A stretch of 64,000 bases of DNA from an uncultured Eubacteriales bacterium (GTDB lineage Bacteria > Bacillota > Clostridia > Christensenellales > Aristaeellaceae), in assembly GCA_900318145.1 (NCBI GenBank), contig ONJM01000009.1, forward strand, positions 62,001 through 126,000, given 5' to 3'. Position numbers and translations under genes: made by a program. The notes beneath the pieces are model-generated. The model ran no database searches. It had not been told where the DNA came from and saw only the letters and a program-made list of their open reading frames with translations. Positions 26,838 through 34,341 of the stretch are shown piece after piece. The stretch's first letter is position 1. Each line of letters begins with the position of its first letter.

Positions 26838-26950
26838 GGTTTCTCCTCTTCTTCACCGCTGCAGTCCGGCCGCGGCGAAGCTTTTCTCGCTGTACAGTAT
26901 ATTCCATTTTACCCGAAAAGGAAAGCTTTGCCGTTGTCCTTCCGCAGCCG

Positions 26951-27196
26951 GTTAGTGTAAAGTATTTCCGGGAGAAATGAGTTGAAACGGAAGAGAAAGA
27001 CGTGGAACAAGGAGTACGCAGACCAGCGGACGCGGCCGGATAAGTCCAAGTAGACGGAAGCAAGAGTCAGAGTAGCTATGCCGGGGTTTCAGAGCCTGCG
27101 GGAGCGTAGCGACCAAGGGCTCTGAAACCCCGGCGGCCGCGTCAATTCGGGGGCATAGAAAACGGAAGAAATCAAACGCAAAGAAAGGAATCTTCC
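26951..27196 (+). other. Gene-free leader of a decayed insertion sequence
   Basis: Together with 26838-26950, this makes 359 bases without a gene. The part next to the PIG-L gene holds a weak minus-strand -10 (TATACT at 26896-26901). From about 26951 the composition changes, and the stretch ends with the hairpin at 27080-27134 and a ribosome-site-like AAAGGAA before the transposase remnant. The left boundary of the element is not certain. Confidence 0.45.
27080..27134. repeat. 17-base perfect inverted repeat upstream of the transposase remnant
   Basis: GCCGGGGTTTCAGAGCC (27080-27096) and its exact complement (27118-27134) flank a 21-base loop containing GGGAGCGTAGCGACC. It lies within the leader of the ISLre2-like remnant. 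It could be a transcription-blocking hairpin of the element. Confidence 0.85.
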
Positions 27197-27371
27197 ATGG
27201 AGATTATACAGCAGATTGCAGTCAAAGCAGTAGAGAAATTTTTGAATCAGTCAAGGCAACCGGAATAAATGATATCGGAAAGACAGTAAAGGCTCTTACG
27301 CCTGTTGTTTCAAGGACAGTTCTGAATGTCGTGACATCATTCCTTGAGGATATGGATGAAGCACTTGTATG
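27197..27371 (+). pseudogene. ISLre2-type (UPF0236) transposase N-terminal fragment, frameshifted
   Basis: Starts with ATG and reads MEIIQQIAVKAVEKF. Restoring one T in the T-run at 27239-27243 continues it as FESVKATGINDIGKTVKALT and then PVVSRTVLNVVTSFLEDMDEAL, which I recognise as the start of UPF0236/ISLre2 transposases. About 58 residues remain of a family usually over 400. The fragment ends abruptly and joins leucine-rich-repeat sequence, so it is a non-functional scar. No matching right end of the element is seen downstream. Confidence 0.75.
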
Positions 27372-27850
27372 GTACTTTCTCGTCTTCCAATTTATCAAAT
27401 ATAATCATCTCTGAGGGTGTTACCAGTATAGAAAGCGATGCTTTTTACGGATCAAAGATTAGCAGTATCACGATACCCGACAGCCTGGTAAGTATAGGAG
27501 AAAATGCATTTGGGCGATGCCACCCGGAAGAAATACATATTTCAAGCCTGGAAGCATGGCTTTCAATCAGTTACGGGGATTCTGAATATAGTCATCCCAA
27601 TTTCTTTGTTGAAAGTAATAATAAAAAGTATTTCCGCATGTTCCTCAATGATATGGAACTGACCAACGCAACGATTCCGGAAGGCGTAACTAATATCCCT
27701 TATTATGCTTTCCGGTACTGCAGCAGCTTTGAACAAGTCTCTTTTCCGTCAAGCCTGGAAGGTATTGGTGAATATGCTTTCTCTGATTGCTGCAACCTGC
27801 TGTCCGTTAGTTTGCCGGAAAACCTTGTCCATATTGAAAGCTATGCTTGA
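27371..27850 (+). pseudogene. BspA-like leucine-rich repeat fragment (LRR_5)
   Basis: An open stretch of about 155 residues with LRR_5 repeats: IIISEGVTSIESDAFYGSKI, ITIPDSLVSIGENAFGRC, ATIPEGVTNIPYYAFRYCSS and VSFPSSLEGIGEYAFSDC. There is no own start, ribosome site or signal peptide; the reading frame runs out of the transposase remnant and stops in mid-repeat at 27850. BspA-like proteins are surface proteins. The fragment ends six bases from the 3' end of another LRR-containing gene on the opposite strand, suggesting past recombination between LRR genes. Confidence 0.7.
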
Positions 27851-27855
27851 GGAGC

Positions 27856-29295
27856 TTAATCCCCATAGTCCAGGAAGACATCTGTGCATCCCAGGAAAGC
27901 ATCTTCTGCAATACTGGTTACACTCTTTGGAACCCATACATACCTAAGCTTCGTGCATCCGGCAAACGCCTTTTCCCCGATTGATCTGCAGCCATCCGGA
28001 AGAATAACCGATTCACATGATGCTCCGGCAAATGCTTCCTGTTCTATGGCTTCTAAACCTGCAGGAAGAATCAGGATATCCTTCAGCTCGGGATCCCTGA
28101 CTCCGTCCTTTCCGGTCAGAACCAGTTCCATCGGTGTGTATTGGGAAAGAATCTGTTCATCATACTCATATTTTATTGTTTCATCGCTGACAATAAAACA
28201 ATAGCCATCTTTATAGTTTCCGGAATCATATTCAGCTAACAGCAGATGATCAGGATAACCAATCGTAAACAAATCGATGTTTGTGATATCTGCAAGGTAG
28301 TTTTCGCCGGGATTCAGCATAATAACATTCCACAGATGAGCTTCGCCATCCATGTCTCCGCTGACAGTAATCACTCTGGTATTTCCTGAAAAATCAGTCA
28401 GGTCGCATAAATACTGGTAGGCTTTTGCATATCCTTCACAAACAACTTTTGTATCCGGATCGTCATCGAAAACCCAGATCAGCTGCCAGGGATTCCCATA
28501 AGGGACTTCCTCATTCAGGGCATCATAGTTATAACTGACCCGTTCGCATATTTTATTCGCATATCCGCGCAAAATAGATTCATCCGCCTGACCGGCAAAC
28601 TGGGATACTATTTCCCGGGCATTTTCAGAAGCGGCCTGGGCGTTTATTCCGTAAGAAGTATCGAAAACATACGTCTGACCGTCCTTTGCATATTCCGAAG
28701 CAACCGGAAAACCGACCGTGACAGACCCGTCAATGGAAATCGATTCCCCGTCAGAATTAAAGCTGATCGGATATCCTACGCCTACTCCCTTTGTTTTGTC
28801 GAACCAGTACAATTCATACGGACAGTCCAGCAGCAGCGCGGAAACGACAGAATCCATGCCAAAATAAATAATGCCGTGGATCGCGTCGATCGCCTCCTGT
28901 GTGTATCCGGAATTGTCAAAGATTTCATTAACCCCCAGTTCTTCTTTTGTATAAGTGGTTTTTTCGTAAACTTCCTCTGCCGAATAAACCAGTTTAGTAG
29001 AAGAATTTTTGCCATTTGCAACAGATAATATATCAGCGGTAATCAGGGAATACATGTTCCGGGCAGGTCCGGAAAGATGTTTGCCGGCAGAAGCCTTGTT
29101 GCTCTCAAAGGAATCCATTCCTGCCGCCATCGTCTTCGATATAAAACCGGCTGCAAGCTGGCTGCTGTCTTCAAGCTGTTCTGCTGAATATGTCTTTTGA
29201 AGAACCGGAATTGTCAGCGTAACATTCTCTGTCCGTGCAGGCTGATTCATGAAAAGCATAACAGCAATAACAGAAAACAATAAAAACCGTTTCAT
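27856..29295 (-). CDS. Exported transglutaminase-like protein with C-terminal LRR_5 repeats
   Basis: A 479-residue protein with a signal peptide (MKRFLLFSVIAVMLFMNQ). The start at 29295 has GGAGGAA upstream and is preferred to a longer opening without one. The transglutaminase/protease-like core is visible at residues about 245-340: Cys286 in KVVCEGYAKAYQYL, His320 in EAHLWNVIM and Asp336 in YLADITN form the expected triad. The last 80 residues are LRR_5 repeats (LPAGLEAIEQEAFAGASCES). Surface-protein processing or cross-linking is a guess. The gene is AT-richer than its neighbours, as is the LRR fragment beside it, which points to acquisition by transfer. Confidence 0.82.
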   Translation of the reverse strand: MKRFLLFSVIAVMLFMNQPARTENVTLTIPVLQKTYSAEQLEDSSQLAAGFISKTMAAGMDSFESNKASAGKHLSGPARNMYSLITADILSVANGKNSSTKLVYSAEEVYEKTTYTKEELGVNEIFDNSGYTQEAIDAIHGIIYFGMDSVVSALLLDCPYELYWFDKTKGVGVGYPISFNSDGESISIDGSVTVGFPVASEYAKDGQTYVFDTSYGINAQAASENAREIVSQFAGQADESILRGYANKICERVSYNYDALNEEVPYGNPWQLIWVFDDDPDTKVVCEGYAKAYQYLCDLTDFSGNTRVITVSGDMDGEAHLWNVIMLNPGENYLADITNIDLFTIGYPDHLLLAEYDSGNYKDGYCFIVSDETIKYEYDEQILSQYTPMELVLTGKDGVRDPELKDILILPAGLEAIEQEAFAGASCESVILPDGCRSIGEKAFAGCTKLRYVWVPKSVTSIAEDAFLGCTDVFLDYGD

Positions 29296-29381
29296 ACAGA
29301 TTCCTCCGCTTTGTTTTCCGGACCGAAGACTTTCAGATGCGTTTAAATATGACAATCGTTTATCCTTCATGTATCGTATAG

Positions 29382-29411
29382 TAAACTTGCTTCTTCAAAA
29401 AAGCAAGTTTA
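29382..29411. repeat. 11-base perfect inverted repeat between peptide gene and transglutaminase gene
   Basis: TAAACTTGCTT (29382-29392) and its complement (29401-29411) with an eight-base loop. It lies after the small peptide gene on the minus strand and about 90 bases before the transglutaminase gene. No T-run follows on the minus strand, so it may be an attenuator or a protein-binding site. Confidence 0.6.
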
Positions 29412-29471
29412 TTGGACACTATTATATTTTTATCTGAAATTGCATCCTGTGTCATATAACAGAAAAGGCGC

Positions 29472-29660
29472 TTACAGCGCCATCATCCACTCGTAATCGC
29501 AGGATTTGCAGCGATAACACGGGGGTGTGCCAAAGTCCACCGGTCCGACCAGAACGAGGTCCCGGCTCTGACACTTCGGGCAGTGGGGAGTGTCCTCGTA
29601 TACACCGCCGGACACCTGATGCAATTCTTCCTTGTCCAGTTCCTTTATCATAGCGTTCAT
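29472..29660 (-). CDS. 62-residue double-glycine-leader peptide with cysteine ribbon
   Basis: The first 19 residues, MNAMIKELDKEELHQVSGG, look like a double-glycine leader of the kind cut by C39-type peptidase transporters (L-x-x-EEL-x-x-V-S-GG). The remaining 43 residues contain Cys27-x2-Cys30, then Cys48-x2-Cys51-x2-Cys54, spaced like a zinc ribbon, and end in DYEWMMAL. The ATG at 29660 has GGGAGGA eight bases upstream. It could be a peptide precursor (bacteriocin or modified peptide) or a small zinc-ribbon protein with a chance GG. No C39 transporter or modifying enzyme is in the window. It probably belongs to a unit with the neighbouring DUF6273-like gene. Confidence 0.75.
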   Translation of the reverse strand: MNAMIKELDKEELHQVSGGVYEDTPHCPKCQSRDLVLVGPVDFGTPPCYRCKSCDYEWMMAL

Positions 29661-29820
29661 TTTTTATATCCTCCCATTTTTTCTGTGCTACCGGGCGGTA
29701 TTTTTCGCTCCGGCATCTTTTTGTACGCAGGAACGAAAAAAATGGCAGCAGAAAAAAACGACCGTGCTGTCGGACATGCCGGCAGCGCGGTTATTTTGAT
29801 CTGAGCTTTAAATCAGCAAC

Positions 29821-30528
29821 TCATTCGGGACTGACGGATACCGCGTCCGGACCGCTGACCCAGAGGACAGGACGGACACAGACATCGGCACTATCCGCCT
29901 GAACCGTTCCGAGAACGCCATAGTGGTTGACCCTCGTCGCCCAGTTAAGATAGGAACCGGGAGAACGGAGCCACCAGACGCACTTCCCGTTCGATTCATT
30001 CACAAAAGCACCCTGCGCCTTGGCGTACTCCGTAGGGAAGCACGCCAGGTCGTCTTTTTCTGTTAAATATTCGGAAGCTTCCGTATAACTCAGGATAAAA
30101 ACCCGGTCTTTTGTGTCTGACTGCGTCAGTTTTTTAAATTTCTCATTGCCCTGTTTGTCTGAATTGTCCGTCAGGTTCTCCTGAACAGTTTTCTTTTCCT
30201 CTTCCGTGAAAGCCGCGGAAAAGAAATCCTGGTTAAGCCATTTCCGCAGGGTGCATTTCTCCCAGACCACCTTATCCAGCGGCGTAATAAATGGCATGGC
30301 GTCCAGTCCGTATACGCTGATCAGAAGCAGGCTCCCGTCGTCTTTCCGGTCCAGGACCAGCCATTCAACCGGTTCCGGACCGTTTGACGCGTCGTTGTCC
30401 TGCTCATAGTGTCCAAAGAAAACACGGGATCCTTTTTCAACGGGCGCGGCGCTGTCTCCCCGCGCTGTTCCGCCGACAAACAGAGAAACGCACAATGCCA
30501 GGCAGATTAAAAGAACCAGCCGTTTCAT
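29821..30528 (-). CDS. Exported DUF6273-like protein (copy 2)
   Basis: A 235-residue exported protein starting with the signal peptide MKRLVLLICLALCVSLFVGG. The motif order repeats that of the copy at 24807: FGHYEQDNDASNGPEPVEWL, VLDRKDDGSLLLISVYGLDA, LRKWLNQDFFSAAFTEEEK, VFILSYTEASEYL, WWLRSPGSYLNWATRVN and RPVLWVSG. No catalytic residues can be named. The ATG at 30528 is chosen; a GTG one codon earlier is possible. It is transcribed toward the small cysteine-ribbon peptide gene 160 bases downstream. Confidence 0.82.
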   Translation of the reverse strand: MKRLVLLICLALCVSLFVGGTARGDSAAPVEKGSRVFFGHYEQDNDASNGPEPVEWLVLDRKDDGSLLLISVYGLDAMPFITPLDKVVWEKCTLRKWLNQDFFSAAFTEEEKKTVQENLTDNSDKQGNEKFKKLTQSDTKDRVFILSYTEASEYLTEKDDLACFPTEYAKAQGAFVNESNGKCVWWLRSPGSYLNWATRVNHYGVLGTVQADSADVCVRPVLWVSGPDAVSVSPE

Positions 30529-30744
30529 CACAAAGCACTCCTTTTAAAAAATCTGATAATATTTCTGCTGGACAGATCCCCTAAGGATTAAAAGCTGTTC
30601 CAGTGGGCTATATACGTACTCCCGGGTTTTATGGCGTTTTGCAGTGCCTTTCCAAAGGATCCGTCCTGAATTCGATTATAGATACCGCTCTCTTTTTGTC
30701 AACACCGCGGCTTTGTTTGTCCGTGTTTGCGCAGCCGCGTTTCC

Positions 30745-30772
30745 TTGACACGCCGCGCCGGAAACGTATAAA
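30745..30772 (+). promoter_or_regulatory. Promoter of the deacetylase/DUF6273/PIG-L unit
   Basis: -35 TTGACA (30745-30750), 16-base spacer, -10 TATAAA (30767-30772) on the plus strand. It lies in the 321-base divergent gap 30529-30849, whose other half shows no clear promoter for the minus-strand gene beyond a weak TATTAT at 30556-30561. Confidence 0.75.
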
Positions 30773-30785
30773 ATACCTTTCGGAA

Positions 30786-30829
30786 GCCCCGGAGGCGGAA
30801 ACCGGGGCGGCGTGCTGCCCGGCGGGCAG
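30786..30829 (+). promoter_or_regulatory. Two tandem hairpins in the deacetylase leader
   Basis: GCCCCGG (30786-30792) pairs with CCGGGGC (30802-30808), and CTGCCC (30815-30820) with GGGCAG (30824-30829). Both lie between promoter and ribosome site. There is no T-run. A role in mRNA stability or translation control is possible. Confidence 0.45.
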
Positions 30830-30849
30830 GCGTCATGAGGAGGATCCGG

Positions 30850-31629
30850 ATGAAAAGAGTTTTTTGTTTGCTCGCGCTGGCCGTATTGCTGGCGGTCTCC
30901 CTTTCCGGCGCGGCCGCCGCGGAGGACGCGCAGGACACGGAACAGCTGCTGCAGAGCTTTGAGCTGCGCCACGGGGACCGGAGCGTGAAAAAAGTCGCGG
31001 TCACTGTGGACGACTGCTACAAGAACCGGCGCGAAAGCATCAGCCTGGATGTGGAGCTGTGCCTGAAGTACGGCGTCCGCATGACCTTTTTTCCGATTGT
31101 ATACACCGGCTGCCTGGAACCGCAGTACCGGGACATCTGGCAGTCCGTTCTGGACGCGGGCTGTGAAATCGGTTCCCACAGCTGGTCCCACTGGCAGCTG
31201 GGCAACCGGACCAGCGCCGGAATCATTCAGGTGCTCGGGGACTGGCAGCAGGCGATCGACGAAACGCTCGGCTATCACTATGAAACCCGCTGGCTCCGTC
31301 CTCCCTACGGCAGCATGACGGACAACCTGAAGGGAAACGACTCCCATACCCGCGTCACGAAGGCCATCCGGACCTACGGCTATGAGCATGTGGCGCTGTG
31401 GGACGTGAGCCAGACGGATCCGGACAAGGCGCTGAAAGCCGTCAAAAACGGAAGCATCATGCTGTTCCACGCCACGGTCAAGGATACAAAGTGCCTGGAG
31501 AAGCTGATTCCCGCGCTGTTGGAGGAAGGCTACGAGCTGGTTACGCTCAGTGAGCTTTTCGGTTTTGATCCGCCGGAAACCGGCGGCGAGCTGTATGTGT
31601 TCGACAGGGAAATGTATAAGGGGAAGTGA
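30850..31629 (+). CDS. Exported polysaccharide deacetylase (NodB domain)
   Basis: A 259-residue secreted protein: signal peptide to about residue 24, then a carbohydrate esterase 4 domain. Motif 1 is VTVDDC (Asp54, Asp55, in place of TFDDG), motif 2 is HSWSH (His110, His114) and motif 3 is RPPYG (150-154). Motif 5-like LFH appears in SIMLFHATVKDT. The enzymes remove acetyl groups from peptidoglycan, chitin-like or other surface glycans. The ATG at 30850 is chosen because GAGGAGGA lies six bases before it and touches the earlier ATG at 30835. A DUF6273-like gene follows five bases later. Confidence 0.9.
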   Translation: MKRVFCLLALAVLLAVSLSGAAAAEDAQDTEQLLQSFELRHGDRSVKKVAVTVDDCYKNRRESISLDVELCLKYGVRMTFFPIVYTGCLEPQYRDIWQSVLDAGCEIGSHSWSHWQLGNRTSAGIIQVLGDWQQAIDETLGYHYETRWLRPPYGSMTDNLKGNDSHTRVTKAIRTYGYEHVALWDVSQTDPDKALKAVKNGSIMLFHATVKDTKCLEKLIPALLEEGYELVTLSELFGFDPPETGGELYVFDREMYKGK

Positions 31630-31634
31630 ACGGA

Positions 31635-32489
31635 ATGCTCAGAAAATGGATCCCGGCGCTCCTGGCGCTGCTGCTGCTGTTCTCATCCGCCGCCGCGGAG
31701 GAGGAATTGCGCGGATATGACGCGGAAGCAGGATACATCTATGTTACACTGGGAGAGTATCCTCAGGTGATTGACGGCGGCATCCCGGATGACGGAACCC
31801 AGGCCTGGCGCTGGCGTAAATCGTTCCAGAAAAACAAAGTACCCGGAGAAATGCGGGAGGAAGGCATCGACCGGGACACGGTGGAGCCTTCGCCGATCCT
31901 GTGGCGGGTTTTACGCTTTGAGGAGGGGCAGGCGTTCCTTCTCAGCGAATACATCCTTTTCCCTTCTCCTGCACACTCGAGCACGAAAGAATATGAAGCA
32001 ATCGGAAACGACTTCAGCCAGACAGATCTGAGCCGGATCCTGAACGGTGAGTTCATGGAAAAAGCGTTTACCGAAGCAGAACAGAACGCAATCATTCCCT
32101 ATGAGACGCTTGGTAAAGTCTTCATTCTTTCCACAGCGGACCTGAAGGATCCGGACATCGGTTTCGGAAAAAACAAGAAAACCCGGAAAGCCTGGGCAAC
32201 AGAATATGCGATCCGGGCATGCGGCGCTTTCGTCTATCAGACAACAAACGGTAACCATTCCCCCTACTGGACGCGAGACAAGTACCCGAACAAAGTGAAA
32301 AAGGGCAGTCCGGACTATAATCCCCATGCCGCCCAGTGTACAAAAGCTGACGGGTCCGTCGGCTATTACAGCTGTACGAACCCGGAGGAAGGCGCCCGTC
32401 CGGCGCTCTATCTGGATATCGCGAAACTGAAAATCACGGAAGGGGACGGGACAAAGGAAAACCCGTTCCGGCTGAGCGCGGAAGAGTAA
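31635..32489 (+). CDS. Exported DUF6273-like protein (copy 3)
   Basis: A 284-residue protein with a signal peptide ending near FSSAAAEEEL. It is divergent but keeps the same motif order as the other two copies: VTLGEYPQVIDGG, PILWRVLRFEEGQAFLLSEY, LSRILNGEFMEKAFTEAEQN, VFILSTADL, ATEYAIRACGAFVYQ and ARPALYLDIAKLKI. It lies directly after the NodB deacetylase and before a PIG-L protein, so two carbohydrate deacetylase families and this protein share one transcript. A GTG at 31626 overlapping the previous stop is an alternative start. Confidence 0.78.
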   Translation: MLRKWIPALLALLLLFSSAAAEEELRGYDAEAGYIYVTLGEYPQVIDGGIPDDGTQAWRWRKSFQKNKVPGEMREEGIDRDTVEPSPILWRVLRFEEGQAFLLSEYILFPSPAHSSTKEYEAIGNDFSQTDLSRILNGEFMEKAFTEAEQNAIIPYETLGKVFILSTADLKDPDIGFGKNKKTRKAWATEYAIRACGAFVYQTTNGNHSPYWTRDKYPNKVKKGSPDYNPHAAQCTKADGSVGYYSCTNPEEGARPALYLDIAKLKITEGDGTKENPFRLSAEE

Positions 32490-32517
32490 GCTTCGCGCGC
32501 TTCTTTCAAGGAGCAAA

Positions 32518-34251
32518 ATGAAAGCAATCAGGATTATTCTGTTTACAGTCCTTTCGGCCCTTTTCCTGGCAGCGGCTTGCGCGCTGGCGGAATACAGCTA
32601 TACCTCCTCCTGTCCGCAGTCCTTCCGGCTGCAGGGAATTGTGAACGCCGGAGACGAGGCCGCGATGCGTTCCTCCCCCGGCAAATCAAAAGCCGTCGCC
32701 TCTCTGAAGCCCGGTACGGTTGTCCGGGTCACAGGCATCGAGGACAAGTACTTCCGGGTTGAGCTGGAGGGGAACGAGGGATATGTCCGCACGAACCGGA
32801 TCAGGCTGACCGCTTCGGCCTGGAAGGATACCCCCGAAGCCTTCTCCGGCACCTTTGCCCTGGAGAGAACGATGCCGTCGCGGGCGGAAAGCAACCGCAT
32901 CACGTTCTCCGGCGAACTGCGCGCTCCCGCTCCGGTCAGTTCCTTCTTTTTCATCTTCTGGGACGAGCGGCAGCTGGCCGTGGAGAGTGTTTTCCCGTAT
33001 CTGCCCGCACAGCCGGTGAGCGAAATCGACGGCTCTGCTTTTTATGACCTGATCAACGCAAGCCAGGTCAGCGCCGGAAGGAAAACCCTGGTGATCCAGG
33101 GAACCACGGAAAACGGACAGGTGGTTCTGGCCAGGCTGTTTCTCTATATCAGCGGCAATGAAGCCGAACCCGCCCATATCACCGGTCAATGTACCTTCAG
33201 CTATCCGTGGAGCCTGGCCGACGACCGCCTCAATACCGTCTGGAAGCCGGATGAAAAGGAGCCGTCGCTGACCGTCGGATTTCCCGAAGGCGCCGGCGCG
33301 GCGCTGGTGACGCTGGAATGGTCGGTTCCGCCGGAATCCTGCGCTGTCCGGTATCTGGACGCGGGCGGCGCCCTGCTTTCCGAGGAAACGCTTGCAACCG
33401 GCTTTTACCTTGATTCCCTGGAGCCTGTCAGCGGGGCCGCTTCCGTCCGCATCACGCCGGAAGGAAAAGGCTGCGCGCTTGCCACCGTGCGGGTTTATCC
33501 GGAACGGTACGCGTCCTTCGCGGTGCAGAAGTGGGAGCCGCTTCCCGAAAAAGTGGACCTGATGCTTTTCTCCACCCATCAGGATGATGAAGTCCTCTTC
33601 TTCGGCGGCATGATCCCCTGGTACAGCGCCGCCGGAAAAACCGTTGCCGTCACCTATATGACAAACTGCGGGCGTGGACGCTACCGGGAGGCGCTGGACG
33701 GCCTGTGGACCGCGGGGCTGAAATACCATCCGGTCTTCCTGGGCTGGGCGGACGGGACGGAGGAAATGCAGTCCAGGGTGGAAAACGCGTATAACATCTG
33801 GCGGCGGGACAATACGCCGGATCCGCTCCTGGACCTGGTCCGCCTGATCCGCAGATACCGGCCGGAAGTGGTCGTGACCCATGACTTTGACGGGGAATAC
33901 GGAAACATTCAGCACCGCCTGACGGCGAAGCTGATCCCGGAAGCGGCGGAACTGGCGGCGGATCCGGCGTATGACGCGGATTTCAGCACGCCCTGGACGG
34001 TTAAGAAATGCTATATTCACCTGTATAAGGAAACGGAAATCATGCTCGACTGGGACCGGCCGCTTTCCCCGGAGAATCCCGTGTTCACGCCGCGTTTTCT
34101 GGCAGAGGAGGCCTATGACAAGCACCGTACCCAGCACGTTTTCTACACGATGAAGATCGGAGAGCTTTATGACAACCGCTGCTTCGGCCTGTATTCCTCC
34201 GCGGTCGGGCCGGACATCCTGAAAAACGACCTGTTTGAAAATATTCCCTGA
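32518..34251 (+). CDS. Exported PIG-L family deacetylase-like protein with SH3-like domain (copy 2)
   Basis: A 577-residue secreted protein. After the signal peptide comes TSSCPQSFR, then an SH3-like segment (residues about 35-98, SSPGKSKAVASLKPGTVVRV). Two beta-rich regions follow, one discoidin-like, and then a PIG-L domain with HQDDE at 354-358 and a distal histidine in EYGNIQHRLT. The second position of the metal motif is Gln where the family has Pro; the metal-binding His and Asp remain. SH3 and discoidin modules suggest binding to cell wall or surface glycan. The copy at 46049 has the same plan. Confidence 0.85.
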   Translation: MKAIRIILFTVLSALFLAAACALAEYSYTSSCPQSFRLQGIVNAGDEAAMRSSPGKSKAVASLKPGTVVRVTGIEDKYFRVELEGNEGYVRTNRIRLTASAWKDTPEAFSGTFALERTMPSRAESNRITFSGELRAPAPVSSFFFIFWDERQLAVESVFPYLPAQPVSEIDGSAFYDLINASQVSAGRKTLVIQGTTENGQVVLARLFLYISGNEAEPAHITGQCTFSYPWSLADDRLNTVWKPDEKEPSLTVGFPEGAGAALVTLEWSVPPESCAVRYLDAGGALLSEETLATGFYLDSLEPVSGAASVRITPEGKGCALATVRVYPERYASFAVQKWEPLPEKVDLMLFSTHQDDEVLFFGGMIPWYSAAGKTVAVTYMTNCGRGRYREALDGLWTAGLKYHPVFLGWADGTEEMQSRVENAYNIWRRDNTPDPLLDLVRLIRRYRPEVVVTHDFDGEYGNIQHRLTAKLIPEAAELAADPAYDADFSTPWTVKKCYIHLYKETEIMLDWDRPLSPENPVFTPRFLAEEAYDKHRTQHVFYTMKIGELYDNRCFGLYSSAVGPDILKNDLFENIP

Positions 34252-34259
34252 AAGCTTTT

Positions 34260-34301
34260 TCGCCGGAAACTGTTGACAGTTTCCGGCGAGTGCGTTATAT
34301 A
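34260..34301 (+). promoter_or_regulatory. Promoter of the GTPase pair inside a 13-base perfect palindrome
   Basis: TCGCCGGAAACTG (34260-34272) and its exact complement (34277-34289) enclose TTGA. The -35 TTGACA (34273-34278) sits at the centre, followed by a 17-base spacer and -10 TATATA (34296-34301). No T-run follows, so an operator is more likely than a terminator. Confidence 0.65.
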
Positions 34302-34341
34302 AGGGAAGCCGATATTTTTCGGTAGGAAAGAAGGTTTGTAA

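Noticed and set aside
27344-27850. A 168-codon open frame that could be taken as a small LRR protein
   Set aside because: Its start lies inside the transposase remnant in another frame, it lacks a ribosome site and signal peptide, and it ends mid-repeat, so it is listed as a pseudogene fragment.
34260-34289. The palindrome as a terminator for the PIG-L gene
   Set aside because: No T-run follows on either strand, and a well-spaced promoter overlaps it, so an operator is preferred.
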